Shown piece by piece: positions 37,916 through 45,841 of a stretch of 64,000 nucleotides of DNA (positions within the stretch are counted from its first letter, which is position 1; the number at the start of each line of letters is the position of its first letter). Made by a program: the position numbers and the translations under genes. The notes beneath the pieces were generated by a model that was not told where the DNA came from, searched no databases, and saw only the letters and a list, made by a program, of their open reading frames with translations. The stretch lies in contig NZ_JAXAFK010000001.1 in assembly GCF_033898505.1 (NCBI RefSeq), positions 2,621,692 to 2,685,691 of the forward strand. The letters run 5' to 3'. This DNA is from Pectobacterium carotovorum (GTDB lineage Bacteria; Pseudomonadota; Gammaproteobacteria; Enterobacterales; Enterobacteriaceae).

Positions 37916-39574
37916 ATGGCAAAACGTTTTTCAGAAAGTGTAGCTTTAGCTCTGATACTTTCCGCCCCTTTCACACTGGTACATGCTAAAACTCCCGCCG
38001 CGGAACACCCGACAACCGCCCCGGACAGCGTTAAATTACTGTCGGGTTCGACGCTGGGTGAGAAAACCGGTTTATCCGGCAATGTCACCGTACGGGATAT
38101 CCACCTGCCTGCCAGCATTATTATCAGAGACCAGCAAGGCCAGAAGCGGCAGACACAGACTGACGATCAAGGAAAATACCACCTCGATGTCTCTGGCCTC
38201 ACACCGCCATTACGCCTTTTAGCCATCGAATCCGGCGGCAATAACTGCCTGCTGAATAATATTTCCCGTGCCATTTGCCTGTCTGCTGTCGCCCCGTCAT
38301 TGCATGACGGTAAAGAAAATATCGCCAATATCAACCCGCTGACTGACCGCATTACCTCCGATATCGCGGTAGCGGCAGGTTACATTGGTCCACAGCAGCT
38401 CACGGACGACACGGCATCACCAAAACTGGATGCCGCTGCATGGAAAAAAGCCTACGCCGATTTTCATGCGGGCTTTAATGACGCGTTAAAACAGGTGGGC
38501 ATCAGCGCGCCTACACGTTTCGATCCCCTGACCTACCCCGCCGCTCAGCAGGAGGCGGTCACCAAAATCGTCAATGTCATTAACCATAACCGCAACTATC
38601 ACAACAATACGGGCTACTCCGGCCATACGGTGCTGACCGATAGCGCATTCCACCCCATTGTCGGCCTGAACGATAAAGGCGACTATGAACCGCTGGATTA
38701 TCGCTCTGCCCGCCAAAATCTGGATGCGATCCAGAAAGCGCAAACCCGTGTTTTCATCGTCGGCGACTCAACCGCGGCGACCTATGAAAAGGGGCGTTTC
38801 CCGCGCATGGGATGGGGGCAGGTTTTTGAACAACAGTTCAGCAAAAACAGCGGCGTAAAAGTCGTCAATGGCGCACGTTCGGGCCGTAGCTCACGCGACT
38901 ATTTCTACGAAGGCTGGTTCCGCCAGATGCAGCCACTGATGAAGGAAGGCGATTTCCTGTTTATCCAAATGGGACACAACGATCAAAACTGCAACGGTGA
39001 GAAAGCGGTGCGCGGTCCGGCTGATGTCGCTAACCTCTGTACTTACCCGAACGATGCCGCAGGGAAAAAACAGGCCCCGCAGGGCAAAGCCGATATGTCA
39101 TTCCAGACGTCGCTGGAACGCTACATCACTTTTGCCCGCCAGCATAAACTCACGCCAGTTCTGCTTACCCCAACCACCCGCGTGAAAACGGCTGAAGGTA
39201 AAGAGGGCACACCTGCTGTGCACAGCCACTTCACCAAGCAAAACTCGCAGAACGGCTACGCTTTCATCGGCGATTACAGCCAGACCATCAAGAATACGGC
39301 AGCCGATAACAAGGTGATTTTACTGGACGTTGAGCCGGCCACTATCGCGCTGGCGAATCAGGGCAACAGCGATCACTGGAAACAGTACTGGCTGGTGATC
39401 GATCCCAAGCAATACCCTTTTTATCGCGATCAGGCGGGTAGCCTGAGCAAACCGGATACCACCCATTTTCAGAAAAAAGGCGCTATCGCCGTGGCAGGAA
39501 TTGTCGCCGACGCCATTCGGCAAGAACCTGCGCTAGCGTCGCTGGCGGAAAAAACGGTCAGCAAACATAAGTAG
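37916..39574 (+). CDS. paeY: Pectin/rhamnogalacturonan acetylesterase PaeY (CE12)
   Basis: Secreted esterase that removes acetyl groups from pectin so that lyases can act. The 552 residues begin with a signal peptide ending LVHA-K, followed by an N-terminal domain of about 240 residues. The SGNH esterase domain then shows block I FIVGDSTAA, NGARSGRSS, the HND-like GHNDQN, and the C-terminal DTTHF catalytic Asp/His. The length and the adjacent pemA match the paeY-pemA pair of Dickeya. An upstream ATG at 37907 is out of frame. Confidence 0.92.
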   Translation: MAKRFSESVALALILSAPFTLVHAKTPAAEHPTTAPDSVKLLSGSTLGEKTGLSGNVTVRDIHLPASIIIRDQQGQKRQTQTDDQGKYHLDVSGLTPPLRLLAIESGGNNCLLNNISRAICLSAVAPSLHDGKENIANINPLTDRITSDIAVAAGYIGPQQLTDDTASPKLDAAAWKKAYADFHAGFNDALKQVGISAPTRFDPLTYPAAQQEAVTKIVNVINHNRNYHNNTGYSGHTVLTDSAFHPIVGLNDKGDYEPLDYRSARQNLDAIQKAQTRVFIVGDSTAATYEKGRFPRMGWGQVFEQQFSKNSGVKVVNGARSGRSSRDYFYEGWFRQMQPLMKEGDFLFIQMGHNDQNCNGEKAVRGPADVANLCTYPNDAAGKKQAPQGKADMSFQTSLERYITFARQHKLTPVLLTPTTRVKTAEGKEGTPAVHSHFTKQNSQNGYAFIGDYSQTIKNTAADNKVILLDVEPATIALANQGNSDHWKQYWLVIDPKQYPFYRDQAGSLSKPDTTHFQKKGAIAVAGIVADAIRQEPALASLAEKTVSKHK

Positions 39575-39607
39575 TCATCAGTCAGGCAAAACGATAAGAC
39601 AGAACCG

Positions 39608-39631
39608 CGCGCGGCGTTACATCGCCGCGCG
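39608..39631. repeat. GC-rich hairpin between paeY and pemA
   Basis: Perfect 9-bp stem CGCGCGGCG/CGCCGCGCG with a 6-nt loop and no T tail. It may stabilise the paeY part of a shared mRNA. Confidence 0.55.
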
Positions 39632-39669
39632 TTACAAACCTTTCCCTTACCGATTACAGGACTCTGGAC

Positions 39670-40776
39670 ATGATAAAAACCTCAAACCTCTGCAAAACGC
39701 TGACCTTAGCCATGTTGATTTCCTCACCCTGGTCGTTAGCACAGGCAGCCGACTATAATGCACTGGTTTCCAGCAACGCAGGGGACGCTAAAGCCTACAA
39801 GACCATCACGGAAGCCATCGCCAGCGCCCCGGCAGACAGCTCACCATTTGTTATCTATGTGAAAAATGGCGTGTACCACGAGCGCCTGACCATTACGCGC
39901 CCTAACATTCATCTACAGGGCGAAAGCCGTGACGGTACCGTAATCACCGCGAACACCGCCGCCGGGATGCTCAAACCCGATGGCAGCAAATGGGGAACCT
40001 ATGGCAGTAACACGGTGAAAGTCGATGCGCCCGATTTCAGCGCCCGTTCTCTGACCATCAGCAATGATTTCGATTACCCGGCCAATCAGGCTAAAGCCAA
40101 CGATGACCCCACCAAGTTAAAAGACTCGCAGGCCGTTGCGCTGCTGGTTGCTGAAAATAGCGATCGGGCGTGGTTCCATGATGTCAGTCTGACGGGCTAT
40201 CAGGACACGTTATATGTAAAAGGTGGGCGCAGCTTCTTCTCGCAATGCCGTATCAGCGGCACCGTTGATTTCATCTTTGGCAACGGCACTGCACTGTTTG
40301 ACGATTGCGACATCGTCGCGCGTAACCGTACCGACGTGAAAGATCAGCCGATTGGCTACCTCACCGCCCCCAGCACCGACATTAAGCAAAAATATGGTTT
40401 GGTCATTATCAATAGTCGAGTGACCAAAGAGAAAGACGTTCCGGCGAAAAGCTATGGATTGGGTCGCCCGTGGCACCCAACAACCACCTTTGAGGATGGC
40501 CGCTATGCCGATCCTAACGCGATCGGCCAGACCGTCTTCCTGAACACCAGCATGGACGACCACATCTATGGCTGGGACAAAATGTCCGGCAAAGATAAAC
40601 AAGGTGAGAAAATCTGGTTCCACCCGCAGGACTCACGCTTTTTCGAGTACAAATCCAGCGGTAAAGGAGCAGAGAAAAACGATCAGCGCCGTCAGTTAAG
40701 CGATGCGGAAGCAGCAGAATACACCGCAGACAAGGTGTTGGCTGGCTGGGTTCCTACCGCGCCTAAAGGGAAGTAG
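39670..40776 (+). CDS. pemA: Pectin methylesterase A (CE8)
   Basis: Secreted enzyme that demethylates pectin, preparing it for pectate lyases. The 368 residues have a signal peptide ending SLAQA-A and the CE8 signatures GYQDTLYVKGGR, VDFIFGNGTALFDDC (catalytic Asp) and LGRPW (Arg/Trp). It lies 95 bp after paeY and is likely co-transcribed. The stop lies in a 6-bp tandem repeat that yields three in-frame TAG codons. Confidence 0.97.
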   Translation: MIKTSNLCKTLTLAMLISSPWSLAQAADYNALVSSNAGDAKAYKTITEAIASAPADSSPFVIYVKNGVYHERLTITRPNIHLQGESRDGTVITANTAAGMLKPDGSKWGTYGSNTVKVDAPDFSARSLTISNDFDYPANQAKANDDPTKLKDSQAVALLVAENSDRAWFHDVSLTGYQDTLYVKGGRSFFSQCRISGTVDFIFGNGTALFDDCDIVARNRTDVKDQPIGYLTAPSTDIKQKYGLVIINSRVTKEKDVPAKSYGLGRPWHPTTTFEDGRYADPNAIGQTVFLNTSMDDHIYGWDKMSGKDKQGEKIWFHPQDSRFFEYKSSGKGAEKNDQRRQLSDAEAAEYTADKVLAGWVPTAPKGK

Positions 40777-40802
40777 AAGTAGAAGTAGACGTAAATGTGA
40801 CG

Positions 40803-40830
40803 AAGCCAGCCCTCATCAGGCTGGCTTCTA
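40803..40830. terminator. Terminator between pemA and glnB
   Basis: Perfect 9-bp stem AAGCCAGCC/GGCTGGCTT with a 7-nt loop between convergent pemA (+) and glnB (-). T runs are short on both sides. Confidence 0.65.
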
Positions 40831-40856
40831 AAACGGAACAACGCGAGGCGAGACGA

Positions 40857-41210
<354 letters not shown>

Positions 41211-41278
41211 TTATCTATGTTGCGGCCAAAGCCGAGCATCAGCGAGTGAACAGCATGTCAGAACTCAGGCGTACAATC

Positions 41279-41476
41279 TATACCAGTCATACTTCAAGCT
41301 GCTTGTGCGTTGGCCGCCCTTACTCACCCCAGTCACTTACCTGAGTAAGCTCCTGGGGATTCGCTCGGTTGCCGCGTTACAAGGCCATAAATGGGCCTCG
41401 CCCTAGCGGGCCAACGCTTTGCGTTGTTCAAAACGATAATGTTTTGTCACGCAACTCGAATTATTTAGGGTATATA
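41279..41476 (-). repeat. ERIC element with one internal module
   Basis: 198 bp in reverse orientation. Read on the minus strand it has the ERIC left end, then a module nearly identical to 13838-13910 (GACAAAACATTATCGTTTTG and GCCCATTTATGGCC), the ERIC core (CCCCAGGAGCTTACTCAGG) and the ERIC right end. It occupies most of the 304-bp gap between glnB and glrR, so it would be in the leader if glrR and glnB are co-transcribed. Confidence 0.88.
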
Positions 41477-41499
41477 GGCGTGCTGCCCGCTCTCTAACG

Positions 41500-42837
41500 C
41501 TAATCTTTAAAATCGTTGGCATCCAGCTCATGGCGGCCCAACAGTTTATAAAATTCCGTTCGGTTACGCCCGGCCATTCGCGCAGCCTGCGTCACGTTGC
41601 CTTTTGCGATCTGTAATAACTTTCGCAGATAGTTAAGTTCAAACTGATGGCGTGCTTCAACAAACGTTGGCAGCGCCGTGTTCTCCCCTTCCAGCGCCTG
41701 TTCAACCAACGCATCGCTGATGACCGGTGCGCTGGTGAGCGCCACACACTGTTCAATGACATTCACCAGTTGACGCACGTTACCCGGCCAGCTTGCCGTC
41801 ATCAAGCGCTTCATCGCATCGGTTGAGAAGGTGCGCACAAAAGGCTTGTGGCGATTGGCGGATTCACGCAGCAGGTGATTTGCCAGCAGTGGGATATCCT
41901 CGGCACGTTCATGCAGCGCGGGCAGCTTCATATTCACCACGTTGAGTCGATAATACAGATCTTCGCGGAATTCGTTTTTCGCCATCGCCTTAGGCAAGTC
42001 CCGGTGCGTGGCGGAAATAATCCGCACGTCGATGTCCAGATCGCGGTTGCTACCCAGCGGGCGGACTTTTCGCTCCTGCAGAACGCGTAGCAGTTTAACC
42101 TGTAAAGACAGCGGCATATCGCCGATTTCGTCTAAAAACAGCGTACCACCTTCCGCCGCCTGAAAAAGCCCCTCACGACTGCTCACCGCGCCGGTAAAAG
42201 CGCCTTTTGCATGACCGAACAACTCAGATTCCAGCAACGGTTCCGGCAGCGCGCCGCAGTTAATGGCAATAAACGCCTTCTTCGCACGCGGGCTGGCCGC
42301 ATGAATGGCCTGAGCCAGCACCTCTTTCCCGGTTCCGCTCTGACCATTAATCAACACGCTGACGTCCGACTGTGCGACCATTCTGGCCTGTTCCAGCAGT
42401 CGTAACATAATCGGGCTGCGCGTCACGATGGTTTCACGCCAGCTTTCATCGCCCGCCGGCGCAGACAGCGCCAGTGCTTCATCTATCGCTTTGTAGAGCG
42501 CATCACGGTCAACAGGCTTCGTCAGGAAGCTAAATACCCCCTGCTGCGTGGCAGCGACGGCATCGGGAATCGAACCGTGAGCGGTTAAAATGATCACCGG
42601 CATCCCCGGCTGATAGCGCTGAATTTCGGAAAACAGCGCCATGCCATCCATCTCGTCCATACGAAGATCGCTGATCACCAAATCGAACGTCTCACGCGTT
42701 AACAGCCGCAGCGCCTCCTGGCCGCTCTCCGCCGTCATCACGCTAAATCCTTCGCTGGTCAGGCGCATGCCCAATAGCTTCAGCAGACTGGGGTCATCAT
42801 CCACGAGCAATAAATTCGCCGTTTTTCGGGCTGTCAT
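41500..42837 (-). CDS. glrR: Sigma-54 response regulator GlrR
   Basis: Activator of sigma-54 promoters, phosphorylated by GlrK; it drives glmY in enterobacteria. The 445 residues have a receiver domain (1-125, phosphorylated Asp in LVISDLRMDEMDG), an AAA+ domain (Walker A GQSGTGKE; GAFTGA loop) and a C-terminal Fis-type helix-turn-helix (GNVTQAARMAGRNRTEFYKL). Its start overlaps the qseG stop by 4 bp. Confidence 0.97.
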   Translation of the reverse strand: MTARKTANLLLVDDDPSLLKLLGMRLTSEGFSVMTAESGQEALRLLTRETFDLVISDLRMDEMDGMALFSEIQRYQPGMPVIILTAHGSIPDAVAATQQGVFSFLTKPVDRDALYKAIDEALALSAPAGDESWRETIVTRSPIMLRLLEQARMVAQSDVSVLINGQSGTGKEVLAQAIHAASPRAKKAFIAINCGALPEPLLESELFGHAKGAFTGAVSSREGLFQAAEGGTLFLDEIGDMPLSLQVKLLRVLQERKVRPLGSNRDLDIDVRIISATHRDLPKAMAKNEFREDLYYRLNVVNMKLPALHERAEDIPLLANHLLRESANRHKPFVRTFSTDAMKRLMTASWPGNVRQLVNVIEQCVALTSAPVISDALVEQALEGENTALPTFVEARHQFELNYLRKLLQIAKGNVTQAARMAGRNRTEFYKLLGRHELDANDFKD

Positions 42838-43670
42838 TGTCTTGTTGACTCCTTCTTCGTCGTCGGTTTGTCCGTATGCGATTCCATCGGCGGCGTATAG
42901 GTGTCATCCGCATCCACTGGTTCACTTCTGGATTTCGTTGCCGAATTACGCGAACCGTCTCTATTTATCCCCGCACCGCCACGGCGATCGGTATCGTTAT
43001 CCGGCATTTCTCCCGACAGTTGCTTACGCGACGACAGCTGACGTTCAATATCCGTCAGGTTTTCCAGTTTTTGCGTGGTCGTTTCTAACTGGTATTGCAG
43101 GTGATTTTGCTGAACGCGCAGGGCGTCTAGCTGTTTGTCGCTGGATTCCTGTAAACGCTTATAGCGCAGGCGTTCGTCCGATAGCGCCAAAAACAGCGTT
43201 TGCCTGTCACGCCAGGTTTGCATCAGCGGACGCAGCGCCGCAGGGAAAGCCAGACGGTATAAATTGATTTGTTCCAGCACCTGACGCCGTTCGACCTGAG
43301 TAATACCGGCGTTATCCAGCAGAATGCCCTGCTTAAACGCGCTATCCCAACTATCCCCTGCAACCTGTCCGGCTTCCTCACGGGCCTGGAATTGCGTCAA
43401 ACGCCCGGCACAGTCCATCGCCCGCAACCAGTAAAGGGCGTTATTCATGGATTCACGATCGTCTATCTGCCACAGGTGCTCACATTGCGCGATACGGAAA
43501 TCCGCAACCTGCTCTTTTGGCGGGGTCGCTTCTGTTTCCAGCAGCGCAATGCCATTGTTCACATGGCTATTACACGCCGCTAAAACGAGTGGCGACGACA
43601 TGAGCGTCGCCTTCAAAAGACGGGAAAATACGCTATTCGTAAGCCATCCCTTCATAAACCATGCATTCAT
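42834..43670 (-). CDS. qseG: Outer membrane lipoprotein QseG
   Basis: Lipoprotein encoded between the kinase and regulator of the Glr/Qse system; in E. coli it interacts with the kinase QseE/GlrK. The 278 residues have a lipobox LAAC with Cys at about 33 and a coiled-coil region (QLDALRVQQNHLQYQLETT). The C-terminus is low-complexity and charged (TDKPTTKKES). The start is uncertain: ATG at 43670 or at 43655. Confidence 0.85.
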   Translation of the reverse strand: MNAWFMKGWLTNSVFSRLLKATLMSSPLVLAACNSHVNNGIALLETEATPPKEQVADFRIAQCEHLWQIDDRESMNNALYWLRAMDCAGRLTQFQAREEAGQVAGDSWDSAFKQGILLDNAGITQVERRQVLEQINLYRLAFPAALRPLMQTWRDRQTLFLALSDERLRYKRLQESSDKQLDALRVQQNHLQYQLETTTQKLENLTDIERQLSSRKQLSGEMPDNDTDRRGGAGINRDGSRNSATKSRSEPVDADDTYTPPMESHTDKPTTKKESTRQ

Positions 43671-43705
43671 TATCTATTCATTCTCGGGCTTTATTCATTA
43701 TCGGA

Positions 43706-45142
43706 CTATTCGTTATCGGGCAATAAGGGCAGTTCAATGCGGAAACACACATCAGCATAGTCCACGGTAATCAGGCTAAGCTCACCACGCATACGACGAA
43801 TGCAATCACGCGCAATGCTCAGCCCCAACCCGCTTCCTTTAACCGCACCGCGGCGCTGGTGGCTTCCCTGATAAAAAGGCTCAAAAATCATGCTCCGTTC
43901 TGCATCGGGAATAGGCGTACCATTGTTGGCGACATCGATCTGAACGCGATTGCCAATCTGACGGCTATAAATCCAAATGTTACCGGATTCCTTACCGTAG
44001 TGCACCGCATTGGAATAGAGATTATCAATCACTCGCATCAACAACGTCGTCTCCGCCCAGCAATGCCCAACGGCCAGCGTCACATCGGTATGAATCATTT
44101 TGGCGCGGGCGGGTAGGCTGTGGGACGACACGACAATATCGACGATCTCTTCGATTTCAACACGCTCCAACTCGGTCGGCGTATCCGCCAGTTTGCGATT
44201 GTAGTCCAGCAGTTGATCGATCAGCTGTAGCAGGTGGCGGCTGCTGCTATCGAGAATAGCGACGACCTCTTTCTGGTCGGCAGTCAGTGGGCCAACCACC
44301 TCATCGGCCAGCAGTTCAGTACCTTCCCGCAGGCTCGCCAGCGGCGTCTTGAGTTCATGAGAAATATGGCGTAAGAATTCATGTCGCTGCGACTCCAGCC
44401 ACGACAGACGCTCGCTTAGCCAGATAATACGCTGCGCCAGCGTCCGGATCTCCCGCGGGCCTTTGAAGGTGCTGGTGTTCCCCAGCGATCGACCTTCACC
44501 AAGGCGGTTGATCATCCGCTCTACGCCATTAACCGGACCGATAATCATCCGTGTAAAGAGAACCACCAGCAGCACGCTGACCAGAAACAAGAGCAGCGCC
44601 TGCCAGCCAAAGAACTGGCCGCGTTCGGAAATAGCCTGCTGGAGCTGTTGCCCGCGAGAGAAAACAACGTCACGCGTCACCTGCACCATCTGTCCGTTGG
44701 CGCGAGAGAACCCTTCCAACAGACTCGATGCGGTTTGTTCCGGGCCGCTGTTATGGCAGCGAATTTCACTGAGCTGAGTAAGAAGCTGACGCAGCGTCTG
44801 GTAATAGCGGGGATCGGGCAGCACCTGCGCGTGGGAGTCCAGCATTTGCGAATACTGTTTACGCTGGTTCTGGTAGAGCGTTGCCAGCGTTTGATCGTCC
44901 AGTACGCAGTACTGCCGGTAGCTACGCTCCATTGCCAGCGCCACGCTGGTCATCGACTCACTGCGGCGGGCATCCGCCAACGTTGTCCGGTTGATATCGG
45001 CAGCCTGTTCGCTCAGCATGTTCAGGCTTTGGTATGCCTGATAGGCCAGCACCAACAGCGGCAGCAGCACCAACAAGAACGCCATAATTACTAATTGCCG
45101 CAGGGAACGCGGGAATAAACGCCATCGTTTCAAAGAAATCAT
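43706..45142 (-). CDS. glrK: Sensor histidine kinase GlrK (QseE)
   Basis: Membrane kinase that phosphorylates GlrR. The 478 residues have TM1 at about 15-35, a periplasmic sensor, TM2 at about 175-195, HAMP, an H box (FLRHISHELKTPLASLREG) and an ATPase domain (GSGLGLSIARDCI). It is the first gene of glrK-qseG-glrR and lies downstream of glmY on the same strand. Confidence 0.96.
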   Translation of the reverse strand: MISLKRWRLFPRSLRQLVIMAFLLVLLPLLVLAYQAYQSLNMLSEQAADINRTTLADARRSESMTSVALAMERSYRQYCVLDDQTLATLYQNQRKQYSQMLDSHAQVLPDPRYYQTLRQLLTQLSEIRCHNSGPEQTASSLLEGFSRANGQMVQVTRDVVFSRGQQLQQAISERGQFFGWQALLLFLVSVLLVVLFTRMIIGPVNGVERMINRLGEGRSLGNTSTFKGPREIRTLAQRIIWLSERLSWLESQRHEFLRHISHELKTPLASLREGTELLADEVVGPLTADQKEVVAILDSSSRHLLQLIDQLLDYNRKLADTPTELERVEIEEIVDIVVSSHSLPARAKMIHTDVTLAVGHCWAETTLLMRVIDNLYSNAVHYGKESGNIWIYSRQIGNRVQIDVANNGTPIPDAERSMIFEPFYQGSHQRRGAVKGSGLGLSIARDCIRRMRGELSLITVDYADVCFRIELPLLPDNE

Positions 45143-45308
45143 CTCGTTACCTATCGAATCCGCATTGATGCTAACCGAGTCTTATAAAAGTTCAACGTTT
45201 TCCCTTGTGACATGCGCAACGCTTCGCAATACGGCATGAATGCCAATGTAACGTCGTAAAAAGCAATCAAGGGGGATTGGATTCTCTGGAGGAGAGGTGA
45301 CGGGGAGT

Positions 45309-45528
45309 AAAACGTCACGCGGCCAGAAGAATCGCTCCCTCTGGCCGCGTAACTGAATAGGCGGTGCCTCACTCAACGTGTCGCCCGATGCTTGATAACG
45401 TTCGTTTTCACGCCCGATTATCGGTCTGGTGGACGATAGGCACCCTTTCTTTTGGCATCATTCCAGATGTTATGAGCGAAAATATTTGCCAGTCAGCAAC
45501 GCAATCATAACCAGTTGAATGAGCAACA
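45309..45528 (-). ncRNA. glmY: sRNA GlmY
   Basis: Small RNA that mimics GlmZ, sequesters the adaptor RapZ and so raises GlmS synthesis for cell-wall amino sugars. It was assigned from its conserved place between glrK and purL and from sequence. The RNA-sense strand contains GCTCATTC near the 5' end, then blocks shared with GlmY/GlmZ: CATAACATCTGGAATGATGC, CTATCGTCCACCAGAC and ACGTTGAGTGAGGCACC. The 3' end is an 11-bp stem (45317-45327 with 45340-45350) followed by a short T run at 45309-45312. The 5' end is set from the sigma-54 promoter. The predicted length, about 219 nt, exceeds E. coli GlmY (about 184). Confidence 0.85.
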
Positions 45529-45535
45529 CGAGTTA

Positions 45536-45555
45536 CCTTGCACTTACCATGCCAA
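45536..45555 (-). promoter_or_regulatory. Sigma-54 promoter of glmY
   Basis: On the minus strand TTGGCATGGTAAGTGCAAGG has the invariant GG and GC doublets with 10 nt between them, as in TGGCAC-N5-TTGC promoters. The predicted start is about 45527-45528, just before GTTGCTCATTC. Confidence 0.85.
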
Positions 45556-45572
45556 CACCAAAAAAATAAATC

Positions 45573-45585
45573 TAATATACTGATT
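45573..45585 (-). promoter_or_regulatory. IHF site, promoter-proximal
   Basis: On the minus strand AATCAGTATATTA matches WATCARNNNNTTR fully. It lies between the sigma-54 promoter and the GlrR sites, where IHF bending would bring GlrR to the polymerase. Confidence 0.65.
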
Positions 45586-45670
45586 ATAAATAACTTTTAT
45601 TTTATTTTTCATCGAGAAATTCATTACCCGGAATGCCAATAACGAAAATACGCGCGAAAGAAGCGATTTA

Positions 45671-45688
45671 TGTCGCTAAAAGCAGACA
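45671..45688. promoter_or_regulatory. GlrR binding site 1
   Basis: TGTC-N10-GACA, exact match to the GlrR motif, centred about 150 bp upstream of the glmY start. Confidence 0.85.
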
Positions 45689-45718
45689 GCTTTATAACAA
45701 CGCCATGCCACTCATATA

Positions 45719-45731
45719 AATCAATTAGTTA
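45719..45731 (+). promoter_or_regulatory. IHF site, distal
   Basis: AATCAATTAGTTA matches WATCARNNNNTTR fully. It sits between GlrR sites 1 and 2. Confidence 0.55.
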
Positions 45732-45733
45732 AA

Positions 45734-45751
45734 TGTCACCAATTAGAGACA
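45734..45751. promoter_or_regulatory. GlrR binding site 2
   Basis: TGTC-N10-GACA, exact match to the GlrR motif. Confidence 0.85.
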
Positions 45752-45765
45752 ATAAAAAACCTGTT

Positions 45766-45783
45766 CGTCGCAAAAAAACGACA
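45766..45783. promoter_or_regulatory. GlrR binding site 3
   Basis: CGTC-N10-GACA, one mismatch to the GlrR motif. It is 22 bp from the purL terminator hairpin. Confidence 0.7.
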
Positions 45784-45801
45784 AACGAAGAAAATGGTCG
45801 T

Positions 45802-45824
45802 AAAAAAGGGGCCGAAGCCCCTTT
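45802..45824 (-). terminator. Terminator after purL
   Basis: AAAGGGGC/GCCCCTTT (45805-45812 with 45817-45824) around a tetraloop, with a TTTTTT tail on the minus strand. It lies 18 bp past the purL stop and insulates the glmY control region. Confidence 0.9.
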
Positions 45825-45841
45825 CTCTGACGGATGTTAAC

